A program made the position numbers and the translations under genes. 64,000 nucleotides of DNA, taken from contig RQOL01000861.1 in NCBI GenBank assembly GCA_013076295.1, positions 434,001 through 498,000 of the forward strand. The letters are read 5' to 3'. Origin of the DNA: Sanderia malayensis. Lineage: Eukaryota > Cnidaria > Scyphozoa > Semaeostomeae > Pelagiidae. Below the pieces are notes generated by a model. It was given only the letters and a program-made list of their open reading frames with translations, was not told the origin of the DNA and did no database searches. How positions within the stretch are numbered: position 1 is the stretch's first letter; the number at the start of each line of letters is the position of its first letter. Shown here in pieces: positions 12,288 to 23,877 of the stretch.

Positions 12288-12323
12288 CTTGAAATAATTG
12301 TCCACACATTGTCTCCACAGGTC
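12288..12323 (-). CDS. Candidate 36-bp micro-exon
   Basis: On the minus strand a pyrimidine-rich tract ending TTCTCAG precedes twelve codons (DLWRQCVDNYFK), then GTACTT. Both ends are phase 0, matching the candidate exon at 12539-12703. Support is splice-site quality and phase only. Confidence 0.25.
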
Positions 12324-12538
12324 CTGAGAACAATTGACATGTCTTTACAATTGATTTCCGGCACGTATTCACGTTTAAATCCGAGCAACTTGCCGCCCGT
12401 TGAACTAAAAAACACGTGCTTCTCCCTGCTCGTTTTGCATCTCATTAACTCCGTCCTCGGAACTTTCTAGAAAGTCGGAACACAAAATGGGCCATAACTC
12501 CCGAACCGTTTGGGGAAGAAATTAGCCACATACTTTAC

Positions 12539-12703
12539 CTTGATCAGCAGAATGCAGCGATCATTTCCATGCCAATTTCCACCCTTATTGAGTCCCCCAA
12601 AAAAAGCCTTTGTGTTCACAACGAAATTCCTTTGATCCCGTTGTTTGGTCGAAGGTTGCCATTGTTTTTTCGAACGTCGATTGTTCAAGAAACAATGGGG
12701 CAT
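12539..12703 (-). CDS. Candidate first exon of an unknown gene
   Basis: An ATG at 12703 opens 55 codons ending exactly at AAG followed by GTAAAG, a good splice donor. The peptide is basic at first (NNRRSKKQWQPSTKQRD) and then glycine- and asparagine-rich. Exon length is a multiple of three. A 36-bp candidate exon with good splice sites follows at 12288-12323. I do not recognise the protein. The adjacent Gypsy LTR lies just upstream (12738-12902) and could act as its promoter, or the frame could be chance. Confidence 0.28.
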
Positions 12704-12737
12704 TGTTCACAGTCGGCCGGTCACGTGTGATCACATT

Positions 12738-12902
12738 TGTTCTAACCTGCCTGCTTGCCGAGTATGTGTAGAGAAACGATCAAGAAAAGACACGCCAGTT
12801 CGTACTCTAACAAAACATATAACTAACTAAATTGGTTACACAACTACAACAAACTACAACAACAATCCGGGGGTTGATACCGGTAGTGACGTAATCACTA
12901 CA
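12738..12902 (-). repeat. Gypsy LTR (3' LTR)
   Basis: On the minus strand it starts TGTAGTGATTACGTCAC and ends near GGTTAGAACA. It is about 165 bp and matches the LTR at 63687-63848 almost base for base. It directly follows a purine tract. Confidence 0.85.
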
Positions 12903-12922
12903 TCACTCCCCTTTTTAGAAAA
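12903..12922 (-). promoter_or_regulatory. Polypurine tract
   Basis: On the minus strand AAAAAGGGGAGTGA lies directly before the LTR start; this is the plus-strand DNA primer position for LTR retrotransposons. Confidence 0.8.
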
Positions 12923-12932
12923 AGTAAAGTTG

Positions 12933-14053
12933 TTAATTAATGTTCAAAGTGATAGGCTGTCCATAAAACTGAGTCTGGTTTCTCAACCGAGTTGACTTGC
13001 GGAAAGGTCTCTGAACAGCTTGTTCATCCGGTATTGTTTCCTTTGGGAATGCGTAATCATCATCATCGGAATCGCTTGTGGATTGTTCCACTATCTTTTT
13101 GAAAAACGATGCATTTCTGACAATTTTATGTCCATCACGTTCTGCTGTGATTCTAGTTCCTGTAATATCCGTGATCTTATATGGCAAAGGATCAAAGTTT
13201 GTGCTTAGCTTGTTTGCTCTGGGCTTCTTCACCAATACTGTGTCTCCGACATGAAGGTTAGATTGTTTAGCATGTCGACGTTGATTTGCATAGTTTCTGC
13301 TCTTTTCCTTGTTAGCTTCTTGATTGTTTCTCGCTTCTTGATGACGATCCACGATTTGGTGACGATTATGTAGGACAGGCAACCTTCCTCTTATCTGACG
13401 GTTGAAAAGCATCTCCGCAGGTGGTACTTTGGTCATCGAATGAGGAGAGGAACGATAATTGGGTAGGAATTTAGCCAACGCTTGTTGCCATGGTCGTCCT
13501 TCTATGTGAGCTGCTCTGATGGCCTTCTCAAGTGGTTTGTTAAACGACTCAACTTCCGCGTTTCCTTGGGGCCACAGCGGAGTGCTTGGATTATACTTGA
13601 TTCCGAGTTCCGTCATGTACGTTTTGAACTCTTTGCCATTGAAAGGAGGTCCATTATCCGTTGTGACTTTTTCTGGGATGCCGTGCCTAGCGAAGATAAT
13701 ATCAAGTTTTGGAATCACTCTCTGTGCTGGAGTTGACTTTAGAAGCTCTATCTCGGGGTATCGTGAGTAAACATCAATAACTACAAGGATGTAGTGTCCT
13801 GTCGGGAACGGTCCACAGAAGTCGATTTTCACTTCGTTCCACGCGTGTGAAGGCATTGGCGCTGAATTTAACGGTTCAGGAGGACTGGGTTGCGATGACG
13901 CTTGGCATGCAATGCACTTGTCCACTTCGTCCTTTACGAGTTTTCCCAGACCTGGAAACCATACACATTCGCGAAGGAGGGCAGTTGTTTTTGATTGACC
14001 TGGATGTCCCTCATGAGCAAGTTTTAATAGCCCAAAGTTTTAATCAACAAATT
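12933..14053 (-). CDS. pol: Gypsy-type integrase, 3' part of pol
   Basis: The long minus-strand frame carries the integrase of a Gypsy-type (Metaviridae-like) LTR retrotransposon, which inserts the cDNA into chromosomes. A zinc-binding H2C2 region lies at 13925-14050 (AHEGHPGQ, then CIACQ). The catalytic core follows with all three acidic residues in expected contexts: DFCGPFPTG, TTDNGPPF and NAEVESFNK. The C-terminal part has the GDTVLVKKPRANKLS beta-barrel segment. The reading frame is open to its stop beside the polypurine tract. Reverse transcriptase and gag are missing because the element is cut at about 14055 by a Helitron-like tail. No ATG is expected, since the segment comes from a polyprotein. 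Confidence 0.85.
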
Positions 14054-14056
14054 ATG

Positions 14057-14332
14057 ATAAGGGATTATCAGGCGAGCGATGCGAGCCAAGCTGTTGTAAA
14101 AGGAGTAGGCAGAGGCATGAGCGTAAACGAATGCAGCACATGAAGTGCGCCCTATCAGTCAATGTGTCTTGATAATAGATAGACAGGCGAGCGTAGCGAG
14201 CTAACCCATTGTAAGTGGGGTTGAAAGGGGCATGAGCGTATGCGAATGCAGCGCGCGAAGTGCGCCGACCACATTAAGTTTTTTACACTTGCCCCCTGGG
14301 AAGTGAGGGAACGCGAGCGCCCCCGGCTAGTT
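14057..14332 (+). mobile_element. Helitron-like 3' end (copy E)
   Basis: Two tandem tail units with GCGAGCGTAGCGAGC and GCGCGCGAAGTGCGCC motifs, ending CCCCCGGCTAG followed by T, as expected for insertion between A and T. It truncates the Gypsy fragment on its left. Confidence 0.55.
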
Positions 14333-16089
14333 TCATAAATATTATAGTAAATGTTTGTTTGAGTCATTTGACAATTGCATGGTGTGAACAGCAAACATTA
14401 GTGACATTGACAGCTTTGGTTCATCACTTCAGCATTTGTTTCACTAAGTATCAAATGGAAAAAAAGAAATAATTAAAAACAAAATTAAATGACCATACAA
14501 AGGTGCCAAATAATACAGGATAATAGAAGAACATGATAGCTGTGAAGCCACATTGATTGATTGTCTTTGTGGATTACTTGAAAAGTATGTTTGAAATGCA
14601 AAATCTGTGAAAATTATCTTTATGTTTTGTTACATAAATTGATGTACCAATAGGAGGATATAGATAGAGATGGTTTACAAATTAATGGAAACAAAATTTC
14701 ATGTTGTTGTGATATATTTTCATTGGCGTTCTGCTCAGGTGCATTAAGAGGTTGGTAAATGTCAATTTTTAAAGGTTCATGTAATGCATTAGTTATTAAT
14801 TAGATGACCCAACAGTGTGTGTAAAGTGCCGGTTAGTTTTCTTAGAGCTTCATGTAATTATTACTGAAAACATCACTACAGTAGTTTCCTTGACACACAA
14901 CAATAAAAATATACAGGAAAGGCCTTTAAAGATGATTTTTAGGTATAATTAATTAATCATAAGTTTTGGGAAAAAACTGCAGTTTCAAAGGATGTCAATG
15001 TATTTTGCTGGTAACACATAGAGGCAATGAACAATAAAGAATTCATAAACAGGCAAATAATTGAGGAATTATTTTGAGTCCAAGCATACACTCACAGGCC
15101 CTTGTATTGTAGTCAGGACACCAGAAATTTATTTTGGAATCAGGGAAACTGTAAAGTTGTAAAACAATCATTGAAGTTTGCATGGCCTAACCGAAGTAAC
15201 TGTGGTGGTGTTGGGGCAATCAGTGAGGTTTTCATGAAGTTTTGCATGGCCTAGCCAAAATTTAGCTTGTGATTGAATTGCAAATAGTTAAGCATAAGAT
15301 GTAAATGCATTCACTTACCTGTAAAACACATTGAAAATGTTTTCTGTAAACCTGGAGATAGTTTTCGAAATTTAAGTTATCCTCTTGATAATTTTTTGTG
15401 ATGTCAAAGTTAAGCTGTTTCATGAATCAAATTCATATTTCATAATAAGGCATAAGGCATAAGGCATAAGGCATTTCAAAAGTAACCAGTGCAATTGATG
15501 GAAAGGAGGCCCAAGTCTTTTTCAATTTAAATGCAATGGCCTCGTTTCAATGTGAGATAAACTGCTATTATTGGTCAAGATAAACTGCGGAAATGCATGT
15601 CATTAGAAATGAATATTGATGAAGCTTATTAGATACTAACAGAGAATGGATTAATTTTGCAATTACTTTGTATATGATGCATTAGTTCAAAAATATTAAT
15701 CAATTACTTATGATTCTTGACATTTATAAATGGATAGTGCAGATGAATGAGAGATAATTGGACCTGTCTGTAGATTATATTGATGTCTTCATTCATTATG
15801 TGGGGTGTTCAGCGATATTGACAGCATTGTTCAATAGGAATTCATACTCGTGTGGCACATATCAATGATATGTCTGCTTATTTGTCTTGTTCATTGTGGG
15901 TTTTCACCATTACGTTTGGTCATATTAAAAAAAGAAGATTGCCGGTTACATTAGTTTAAAGCTCGAACACCAACTTCAAGGGGTAACCTTTGTTAGAGGT
16001 TACCTTGGTTTTCATGAAAACTGCAATTTTAATTTGGAATATGTAATACTACATATTCAACAGTTCAATTAAATAAGTACATTAATTAT
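14333..16089. other. Non-coding stretch
   Basis: AT-rich with no gene recognised. It contains four GGCATAA repeats at 15447-15474 and a perfect 8-bp hairpin, GGTAACCT/AGGTTACC, at 15982-16004, 0.5 kb beyond the Helitron helicase stop. Confidence 0.5.
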
Positions 16090-16519
16090 CATTAGTTATT
16101 GGGATGAGAGAGTGATAATCTTAATGTTATATGCAATTTCTTGTCAAAAACAACTATGGTTAATGGAGAGATTGCAGTTTTCACAGAGAAAAGGAAAGCC
16201 ATACTCCCATAGGCAATATCGCAGAGCATGGCAAAGCAAATCTCTTTTGATGCGGCCGCTACAAAGGACCCAGATTGTGTTGTTGTTGATAAACACCCCC
16301 AGACACTGGAGTATTGTGATAGTGTCCGGATCATTCTTGATAGATCTTATTGACTGGAGTGGCGTGGCAAACCAGGAATGAATGTTCATCACACTATAAA
16401 GTGCAAGAAAGCCGATCCGCTAGAACCACAATCTGAGACCTCGTGTTTTGTGTGTGTGTGTATTTTGGTAGGGGCCCTTGAGAGCAGCGCGATTTATGCT
16501 CAAAAGTTTGTGAAGATCT

Positions 16520-18050
16520 TTACAGGACTTCTTGGAAGACAATATTTTTTGTCTTCATGTGTGTTTCCTCTGGAAGGAATACTTTGAGCCCTTCAAATGA
16601 TGTTGCTCTTGACATCGCCACATATAACTGACCATTTGTGAACACGGGCTCTGGTAAATACAAACCAACATTTCTGAGAGATTGTCCCTGTGCCTTGTTG
16701 ATAGTAAGGCAGTATGCTAGTCTGACTGGAAAGTGCTGTCCCTTAATGTTGAACGGCATATCCGTGTCTTGTGTTGACAATGTTATTCTGGGAATCATGA
16801 CCTCCTGGCCTCTGTGTTCCTTCGTGATGATCTCTGTAATCACGTTACGTCGGAGGTGGCGTACAACGAGTTTTGTGCAATTGCTAAGACCTTTCTTTGA
16901 ATTTGGATTCCTCAGAAGAATGACTGTTGCACCAACCTTAAATAAGGAAAGTTGTAAATTACTATTGCATAATATTAGTACATGACTAAAGGATAATGAT
17001 GCTTTGTCTAGAATTCATGTCATGTATTATTATTACATAGGAAGAAAGATTATACCTTGAGTCTAAGTCGGTGTAACGGCAATCCATTAGCAGTAAGGTT
17101 GCTGATAAACACAATTGGATATGCCGCCTCCTCATCTGTATCCTCTGTTGTCACACTGTCTGTGCTGTAATATGTTCTTCCAGGAGTTTGTAATCTTTCC
17201 AGAATGATGTCGTTAATTCAGAGTTAAAAGTGATTCCTTGGGCTACAACAACTTCTGACATGGTTACAGGGTCCAGCATCAGGCACGACTGTGGTGTAGG
17301 CTGGGGATATATGAAGTTGAACATTTCCTCTTGCGAAGATGTGCATATTTGATGTGGCAAAGTGATATTGTCAAGTGCATCATGTGGTTCTTGTTTGTTG
17401 CCGACTCCTAGAAGCCATTCTGAGAATTCTCTGTAGAATGCATCTTGAACAGCTCTCATGTTTGTGTGCAGGCGATGTTGTTGAAACTGCGCCCACAAAT
17501 TACTGATTTGATATGATTTAAGACTCTCTGATACGATTTTCTCCCCTCCTGCTTTGGGAACAACAGGTAGAACTTGTCTGAAATCGCCACCAAATAACAT
17601 GAATTTGGCACCAAATGGCTTGTTAACTCTTGTGATATCCCAAGGCAGTCTGTCAACTGCTTGTAATGAAATGAAAAGGGTTGTCTCATGCAACAGTTGT
17701 GCGTTTCGGCTTTGTCTCTTAACATTGCAGGTTCATTCCAGCTTCAATGGTATTGGAATTTGGAATTGCGAATGCCATGCTCTTCCATTAATAAGCAGTG
17801 TTGCTGCAATTCCTGACCAAGCCATACACTGAACTTTGTGTCCAGAAGCATTGAGGTTGCAAACCAACGTGTTGCACAGAAATGTTTTCCCAGTGCCAGC
17901 TGGTCGGTCAAGAAAGTGACAGTTTTGCTCTGATTGCACCTCAATTGCTTGAATAATGGCTGTGTATACCAATTGTTGTTCTGGATTCAACGCAGCGCCC
18001 ATTTGTTCTCCTTGCTCTCTTTCGTTTTCAACATCCATGTGATCCTTCTC
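16520..18050 (-). pseudogene. Helitron PIF1-type helicase pseudogene
   Basis: Follows an intron whose acceptor is TTTTCAG at 18051. Walker A is present (RPAGTGKTF). The Walker B region near 17705 is damaged, with DKA in place of DEA and a frameshift after it. AVDRLPWDI, LFGGDFRQVLPVV and the linker follow, then a second intron (about 16938-17056) with donor CTCAAG/GT and acceptor TTTAAG. The last exon is intact: VGATVILLRN, AYCLTINKAQGQS and LYVAMSRATS are the superfamily 1 motifs up to motif VI. The helicase would unwind DNA during rolling-circle transfer. Confidence 0.88.
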
Positions 18051-18143
18051 TGAAAACATAAACAATAATTAATTTTCTATAAATAGAAGCATATACTGGC
18101 TAAATAATTACAGTGAGTATCATCATGGTAGGTTGCAAATCAC

Positions 18144-21131
18144 CTTGTTCTGGAATGACAAAGTCGGCCGGTAGCTGAGGAAGATGATCATAATTTGTGA
18201 TTGACAAACCATGAACCTTCAAATTGTTGTCAATATCATAAAGACATTGATACATGTGTCTTGGAAGGTTATGTCTGGATTCTTGAGTTGATCACATCTG
18301 ACAACATCTTCACTCATTGCTTCTTTGAAGGTGTCAAAGAGTGTTCTTATGTCTGAAGGCGTTTGAAAGAGTAGCTATGTGGCAAATAACTGTCTGAGTT
18401 GTGGTGGCATATTAAAGATGATTGCTTCGTGTAAACAGCGTGTGATTTCGGCATCATCTTCCAATAGCCCAAGAGCTAGTGCTGCATCTTTGAAGGAGTC
18501 ACATAGATGACCTTATACCGCTCGAAGATCTTCAAATGACGTAGCTCCTCGCTTATGCAATAGCAAAAGTCTTAGTGCGAATTTTTGCTTGCAAGGTCTA
18601 GGCTGCACTTGAGTTACTCTACCAATGACTGGCATTGCTCTGTCCATGTTTTTGGACGCTCCTGGAAGACATTGTGCTCTGGTATCTCCTGATAGAGGTA
18701 CTGACGTGCAGCTTGATCTTGCTGGTTCAGTTCAAACCATGCTGTGAGTGTTGTTCTGTCACCTATGTTGTTGAGCCTTTGTTCGTCATCATTGTCAAGA
18801 AAGATGACTTGTTGCTCAAATGGTAGATGAACAGAAGGCCGTTTGACCATGTGGCTTATGTCGTGCATTGAGAACTGCAAAGGCCGATAGACAGCTTCAT
18901 GTGGTCCAATATATCTTGCATTGATGTATTGGCGCACCTCGTCATGTTCAATATCTTGAGGTACTTGTTGTTGATTTTCTTCAAGAATTTCAACATGTGC
19001 CATATCATGTCCCTTGTGGATATATTTGAAAATGTACTTGACACTTTTTACTGTACTGCATATTTCCACGTTGATATGACATTGATATTTGATGAGTAGG
19101 TGTCTGTTGTGTGGCACTACCCAGATATCATCCAAAATGCGATCATGTACATTGACTGGATGAAGACAGCGTCGTTTATAGAGAGGATAACCTTTGACAT
19201 TGATTTGAGTTTCAGCAACTTGTTCTTTCGGAAAGTGCTTTTTGCATTTGTTATTTTCCATGCACACGCAATAAGGATTTAAAACTCCACAGGGTCCATG
19301 GGTCATGTGCTTTAGGACCAACTTGTGATGTTTTGCATCCTGTGGATCCGGTATCTCTGCTTATATGAGTTGATCCACCTGACAATGAAGATGATAATTA
19401 GCTACTATTAGTGAGATCACGTGCAGAATAGTTGTAGCACATGTCCATCATGACATACTCTGCATTTGATGTTATAAATATAATTATGTATATGAGTAAG
19501 AATTATTACAATCTCTATATCTGAGTATGTAAATATTTCCTGTTGTGGTGTTCGTGGTTTATCAGCTTGTGAAAGAAACAGGACCATGTGCGCGTCTGGT
19601 GGTCCTCTCTTCTGGAATTCCATGACATACACATGTGCAGTTACATGTCAAAGAATGTGGTTGTGTAGTATGCCTTCGAGTAGTTCTTTGAGCTTGAGTT
19701 GAAATACTCTTGTGACAATGTCTGGTCGATCACTAGCCGCCTGATACGGATAAACATTTTCTTCTATCTCCTTCCATCTAGGATTGGCAGTCAACGTCAG
19801 GAAGATGTCTGGCTTGCCATACTTCCTTACGATTGTCATTGCATCTTGAAAATGTTGATACATGTTTCTTTGCCTGCCTGGAAAGGATGACGGTAGAATG
19901 ATAACACGGCCAACATTGATATGTACGGGCTGATTCGGATTATTAGCCCTGGCCATCTAGTTTTCGATTTCAGCTCTTCTGTGGAGATGGTCCATCAGGC
20001 CACGATATGTGTCAACACGAAGCTAACGTTGATTTTTCATAATCCAGTGTAGTTTATTGCCTTCTATTTTCGTATATGCATGTAGCAGATACTGTTGAAA
20101 TAGAAGTGATGCAATGTGGATGGTTGAGAATGCATCCCTGACCTGGATTCTGTAGGTATAGTATTGGGTGAGGGCTAGTCTGGTACGACGGTCACAATTA
20201 TTGTTTTGTTGACCTCTTACGTTGGCAGTAGGCAATCATTGAAGGTCCAAACTGTATCCTTTATCACCGTGAAAGAACATCAAAGGATACGTCAGAGGGT
20301 CGGCAATGGGACTGGTTGCGTAAATCTTCATGAGATCTCTGTGTCTTGTTTGTATCTGCAATTCTCTATCATCAGGATTTGGTGCACCTCCATTTTTTAC
20401 AGTAGATATAGCTGCAATTTCTCTGGCAGTTAGATTATCGTATCTGCGATCTTGTTGTGGGTGACCTGTGACAATCATTTTGAATGTCGGAACAGGCTGA
20501 TTTTTTGCAATATCTTGCTGCCGCTGTTCCTCCAATATTTCACCCATGCTTCGATAATGTTGTGCAAATCGATTGTCTGCCATTAATTCATTCTGGAGAA
20601 GTGCAACGATTTCAAAATCAAGACGTTGTTCTCTTGCAGTGTTTTGCCGTTCCTGCAATGCTTGTTGCGTATCCATGATGTAGAGTTTTGCGTATTTTCT
20701 GGATCTGTCTGTTTCTGTTACACCTGTCAATGATCGAAAGCATAAGGTAGGTAAATAGAAATTCAACTGTAGCCAGCATAAACGAATAATAAGTTTTATT
20801 GATAATGACTGGAATCGTATTGTTACAATTACCTGTCATGTGATATGCCTTTCTGTGAATTGTGATAGCTGGTGGTCCAGCCCTGGCATGATGTACAATA
20901 TTAGCCTTCCATGATGCCATGGCCAATAATGAGTTGTATTGGCGGAAGTGCTTTAAGAAATTATTTTGATTCGGCAGTATCACCAGTGTACAAATGCATG
21001 ACACTGTTTGGAGGTGGTTCAATTTGATCCAGGGTGATTAAACCTCCCATGCAACACTTGTTGTATTGTTTTCGGGAGTTAAGTTCTTCTTTGAAGTACT
21101 TTGCACCACAATGAATGCATGTTCTGGTCAT
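18144..21131 (-). pseudogene. Helitron Rep (N-terminal zinc finger and nuclease) pseudogene
   Basis: The start carries CIHCGAKYFKEE and later NKCCMGG, the usual Helitron zinc finger. A frameshift near 20965 follows, then FRQYNSLLAMAS, an intron, and KYAKLYIMD. The nuclease part includes PSSFPGRQRNM, KPDIFLTLTANPRW, EFQKRGPPDAHM, HGPCG and VKYIFKYIHKG. The Y-containing motif is kept, but the HUH metal site reads DAH where HAH is usual. In-frame stops lie at about 20236, 20021, 19957, 19648 and 19355. The linker continues to a splice donor at 18144. Rep would nick and join single-stranded DNA for rolling-circle transposition; this copy cannot. Confidence 0.88.
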
Positions 21132-21132
21132 T

Positions 21133-21588
21133 TTATTCAAGTGGTGTGGTAATGGGGAGAAGGGGATGAGGTTTCGCCTTGTTCTCGGGGACAGGGTTGT
21201 CAACTTGCATTGGATGATCTTCAAAGGGTTCTGGTATCTGATTTTCATCGGGTACTGGAACTGCGTCTTGGATCTCTATGTCTGCAGGTTGTCCTGCTGC
21301 TGGAAGCCATTGGTTCTGAATGGGAAGCTCTGGTTCCATGTCCATCTCTTTCGGCTGTATCTGTGGAAGGGGATACTGTGCTGGAAATGGTTGATATTCA
21401 GGGGCTTCTAGCTGATGGTTTTCGAGCTGCATTTGTTGAAGATTGTTGACTGCTGCAAGTGGGTTATCCGCATTTCCTGTCTGTTGAGGATGAAGCTGTT
21501 GATTGATCTGTCTGTGATGCTGCATATTCTCCCACACTTGATTTCTATGCCTGGTGCCGGTTATACTTCTCTTGGCCTTGCGCGGCAT
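21133..21588 (-). CDS. Helitron leader ORF, Gln/Pro-rich
   Basis: An intact 151-codon frame from ATG at 21588. It begins with a basic patch (MPRKAKRSITGTRHRNQ), then becomes rich in Gln, Asn and Pro with acidic stretches, and has no domain I recognise. Its TAA is followed one base later by the ATG of the zinc-finger start of the Helitron protein. It could be a separate small protein, as some animal Helitrons carry, or a former N-terminal extension lost by frameshift. Its survival without stops, beside a heavily damaged Rep region, is notable. Confidence 0.45.
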   Translation of the reverse strand: MPRKAKRSITGTRHRNQVWENMQHHRQINQQLHPQQTGNADNPLAAVNNLQQMQLENHQLEAPEYQPFPAQYPLPQIQPKEMDMEPELPIQNQWLPAAGQPADIEIQDAVPVPDENQIPEPFEDHPMQVDNPVPENKAKPHPLLPITTPLE

Positions 21589-22521
21589 GGTGCACGTTGT
21601 GGTATGAAAGAGAAATATGAAGTATAAGATATACAATGAGGCCAAATTGTTGTAAATGTTATTGCTTGTTGACAATGGTCCTAACAGCAACAACAATGGT
21701 AATAATTACAGCCTTGTGTAAAGCTGAAACACAAAGAAGTAAATATAATGTATTTCGAGGGTTCCATAATGATGAGTTGAAATTGGTAAAGAAGTAAATG
21801 GAAAAATATTGCTATAGCTATAATCTAATTTGTGTTAAATGAATATACTTACGTTTAAACTGTGGTCGTTTCTGTTAGGTAAACAGTCACTAAAATGGAA
21901 TAGAGTAAATTCATAGTTAAAGTATAATAGTCCGGTAGCTGAAAAGGGGGTAGTACCACCAGACGAGGTAATTTATGAGACCAAGTGATTTTGGTCAATT
22001 TTGGGGCGCAGAATTCGAATTTCGATGTTCTTTTTATGGGGGAGGGGCCGTTTCCGAGATATGGGGGCACATCCCCCCAAATTCAACGAAAGCGTGCTAT
22101 AGTTAAAACTGTGACCATACCTCTTAAATGTTTGGTCTCTGATTGTAAGGCATTGATTATGGCCTGATCAAGCTTATTGGAGGTTTGTTAGGTTTCAGGC
22201 CAGGGCATAGAAATTCTGGGGTAACCGTGCCCCCAAATGGGGGCAACAAGGTAATTTGATCAAAACGTAATCAGAAACATCTCTTCCTATGAATTTGAGG
22301 GCGTAGAATCTGAATTTCGATGTTATTTTCACAAGAAAGGAGCCATTTTGGAGATAGAGGGGTAAATGCCCCCAGAACAGGGGGTAAAGTGTGCTATTCT
22401 TATTTATATTTTTGATGACGTCACACTAGTGAACTCTATACCGGGCTTCATTTTGGCAACTTATTGAATTGAACTATGATAGAACTCAGTAATTACCTGA
22501 GTTTTCATGCAAGAATATAAT

Positions 22522-23272
22522 TTAGTCATCATTGCTGTCACTATCACTGCTCTCTTCATCCGAACTCAGCATATCGCTTAAGACTTCCTCTTCCATATCA
22601 TCACCATTACGATATTCTATCAGGAGCTCAGCTATCTCCTCTGGATACGCTTCCATTATCCAATTTATTGTCATGTTTGGTAGCCAACCATGATTGCATG
22701 GATCATCCAACGCTAGAATAGGATTTGATGCATTTCGCCACATCCTTGCCACAAAACTTGCTCGCTTGCAATGCAACTCCAGGCTGGTCTGGCATGGTGG
22801 AAGGAGAGACAGATCGATGACCTTTCCATCCTTTTCCAATCTCTGCCAAAATATTTCTTTCCTTGCCTCGTTCACTGAATGCTGCTGCCTTCTTCCAAAA
22901 ATTGCACACACAAAATGTTCCAATCTAGCAAGTTGGTGGAGAGTAATATGTTGACCGTTTCCTAAAGAAGCGACTAAGTCAATAAATACTGAATTCTCTT
23001 TGACGTGCTTCCAACAAAGTTGCTTCCCTTTGCGCAGAATGCTCGAAAAGTAGTCGTTGCCCGTGAAGGAATGCAGCCCAAGCAGTGCTTTCTTTTGTCT
23101 TTGTGACAGTGTGCATGCACTGACGTCCAAAGCCTTGCGGTATTTTCCTGTTCAATTGTTGATCAGTATAAGTGCGTTGAATTCTCCTGCTACTAAAGTC
23201 ACAGGTATATCGATATCGCCTGAGCTGGAACGGACCACGCAGACAGTACCCTCGCCGTTTTCTCTCTTTTAG
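22522..23272 (-). pseudogene. PIN/FEN-like nuclease fragment, left arm
   Basis: The frame reads across the spacer: VCVVRSSSGDIDIPVTLVAG, then an in-frame TGA near 23157, then TGKYRKALDV, ALLGLHSFTGNDYFSSILRK and a long C-terminal part ending in an Asp/Ser-rich acidic tail (SSDEESSDSDSNDD). Acidic GDID followed by GNDY resembles the metal-binding and post-catalytic segments of FEN1/XPG-type PIN nucleases. From memory, proteins with a GLHAFTG-D-type motif are common in cnidarian repeats; I infer the nuclease fold and do not know the function. Cut upstream at the spacer edge. Confidence 0.5.
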
Positions 23273-23877
23273 ACGTCAGTGCATGCACACTGTCACAAAG
23301 ACAAAAGAGAGCACTGCTTGGGCTGCATTCCTTCACGGGCAACGACTACCTTTCGAGCATTCTGCGCAAAGGGAAGCAACTTTGTTGGAAGCACGTCAAA
23401 GAGAATTCAGTATTTATTGACTTAGTCGCTTCTTTAGGAAACGGTCAACATATTACTCTCCACCAACTTGCTGGATTGGAACATTTTGTGCGTGCAATTT
23501 TTGGAAGAAGGCAGCAGCATTCAGTGAACGAGGCAAGGAAAGAAATATTTTGGCAGAGATTGGAAAAGGATGGAAAGGTCATCGATCTGTCTCTCCTTCC
23601 ACCATGCCAGACCAGCCTGGAGTTGCATTGCAAGCGAGCAAGTTTTGTGGCAATGATGTGGCGAAATGCATCAAATCCTATTCTAGCGTTGGATGATCCA
23701 TGCAATCATGGTTGGCTACCAAACATGACAATAAATTGGACAATGGAAGCGTATCCAGAGGAGATAGCTGAGCTCCTGATAGAATATCGTAATGGTGATG
23801 ATATGGAAGAGGAAGTCTTAAGCGATATGCTGAGTTCGGATGAAGAGAGCAGTGATAGTGACAGCAATGATGACTAA
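23270..23877 (+). pseudogene. PIN/FEN-like nuclease fragment, right arm
   Basis: Mirror copy of the left-arm gene end, open from the arm boundary to TAA at 23877 without a stop. It lacks the GDID segment because the duplication begins at the arm edge. That edge coincides with a pyrimidine-rich tract ending TCTTTTAG, a good splice acceptor, so the duplicated unit may be a terminal exon. Differences from the left copy are few (for example Q-K-R versus Q-K-K, and M versus R in the middle). Confidence 0.5.

Larger units (their letters stand above)
16520..21588 (-). mobile_element. Decayed autonomous Helitron body
   Basis: On the minus strand the order is: small leader ORF, zinc-finger N-terminus, Rep nuclease region, linker, PIF1-family helicase. 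This is the Helitron Rep/Hel layout. Introns with recognisable sites interrupt it (20735-20830, 18051-18143, 16938-17056, and one near 19382-19560). Many in-frame stops and a few frameshifts show it is dead. Exact TC...CTRR ends were not found. Confidence 0.9.

Noticed and set aside
15982..16004. Perfect hairpin as the Helitron 3' terminus
   Set aside because: No CTRR sequence follows within the usual 10-12 bases in either direction, and it is 0.5 kb from the helicase stop.
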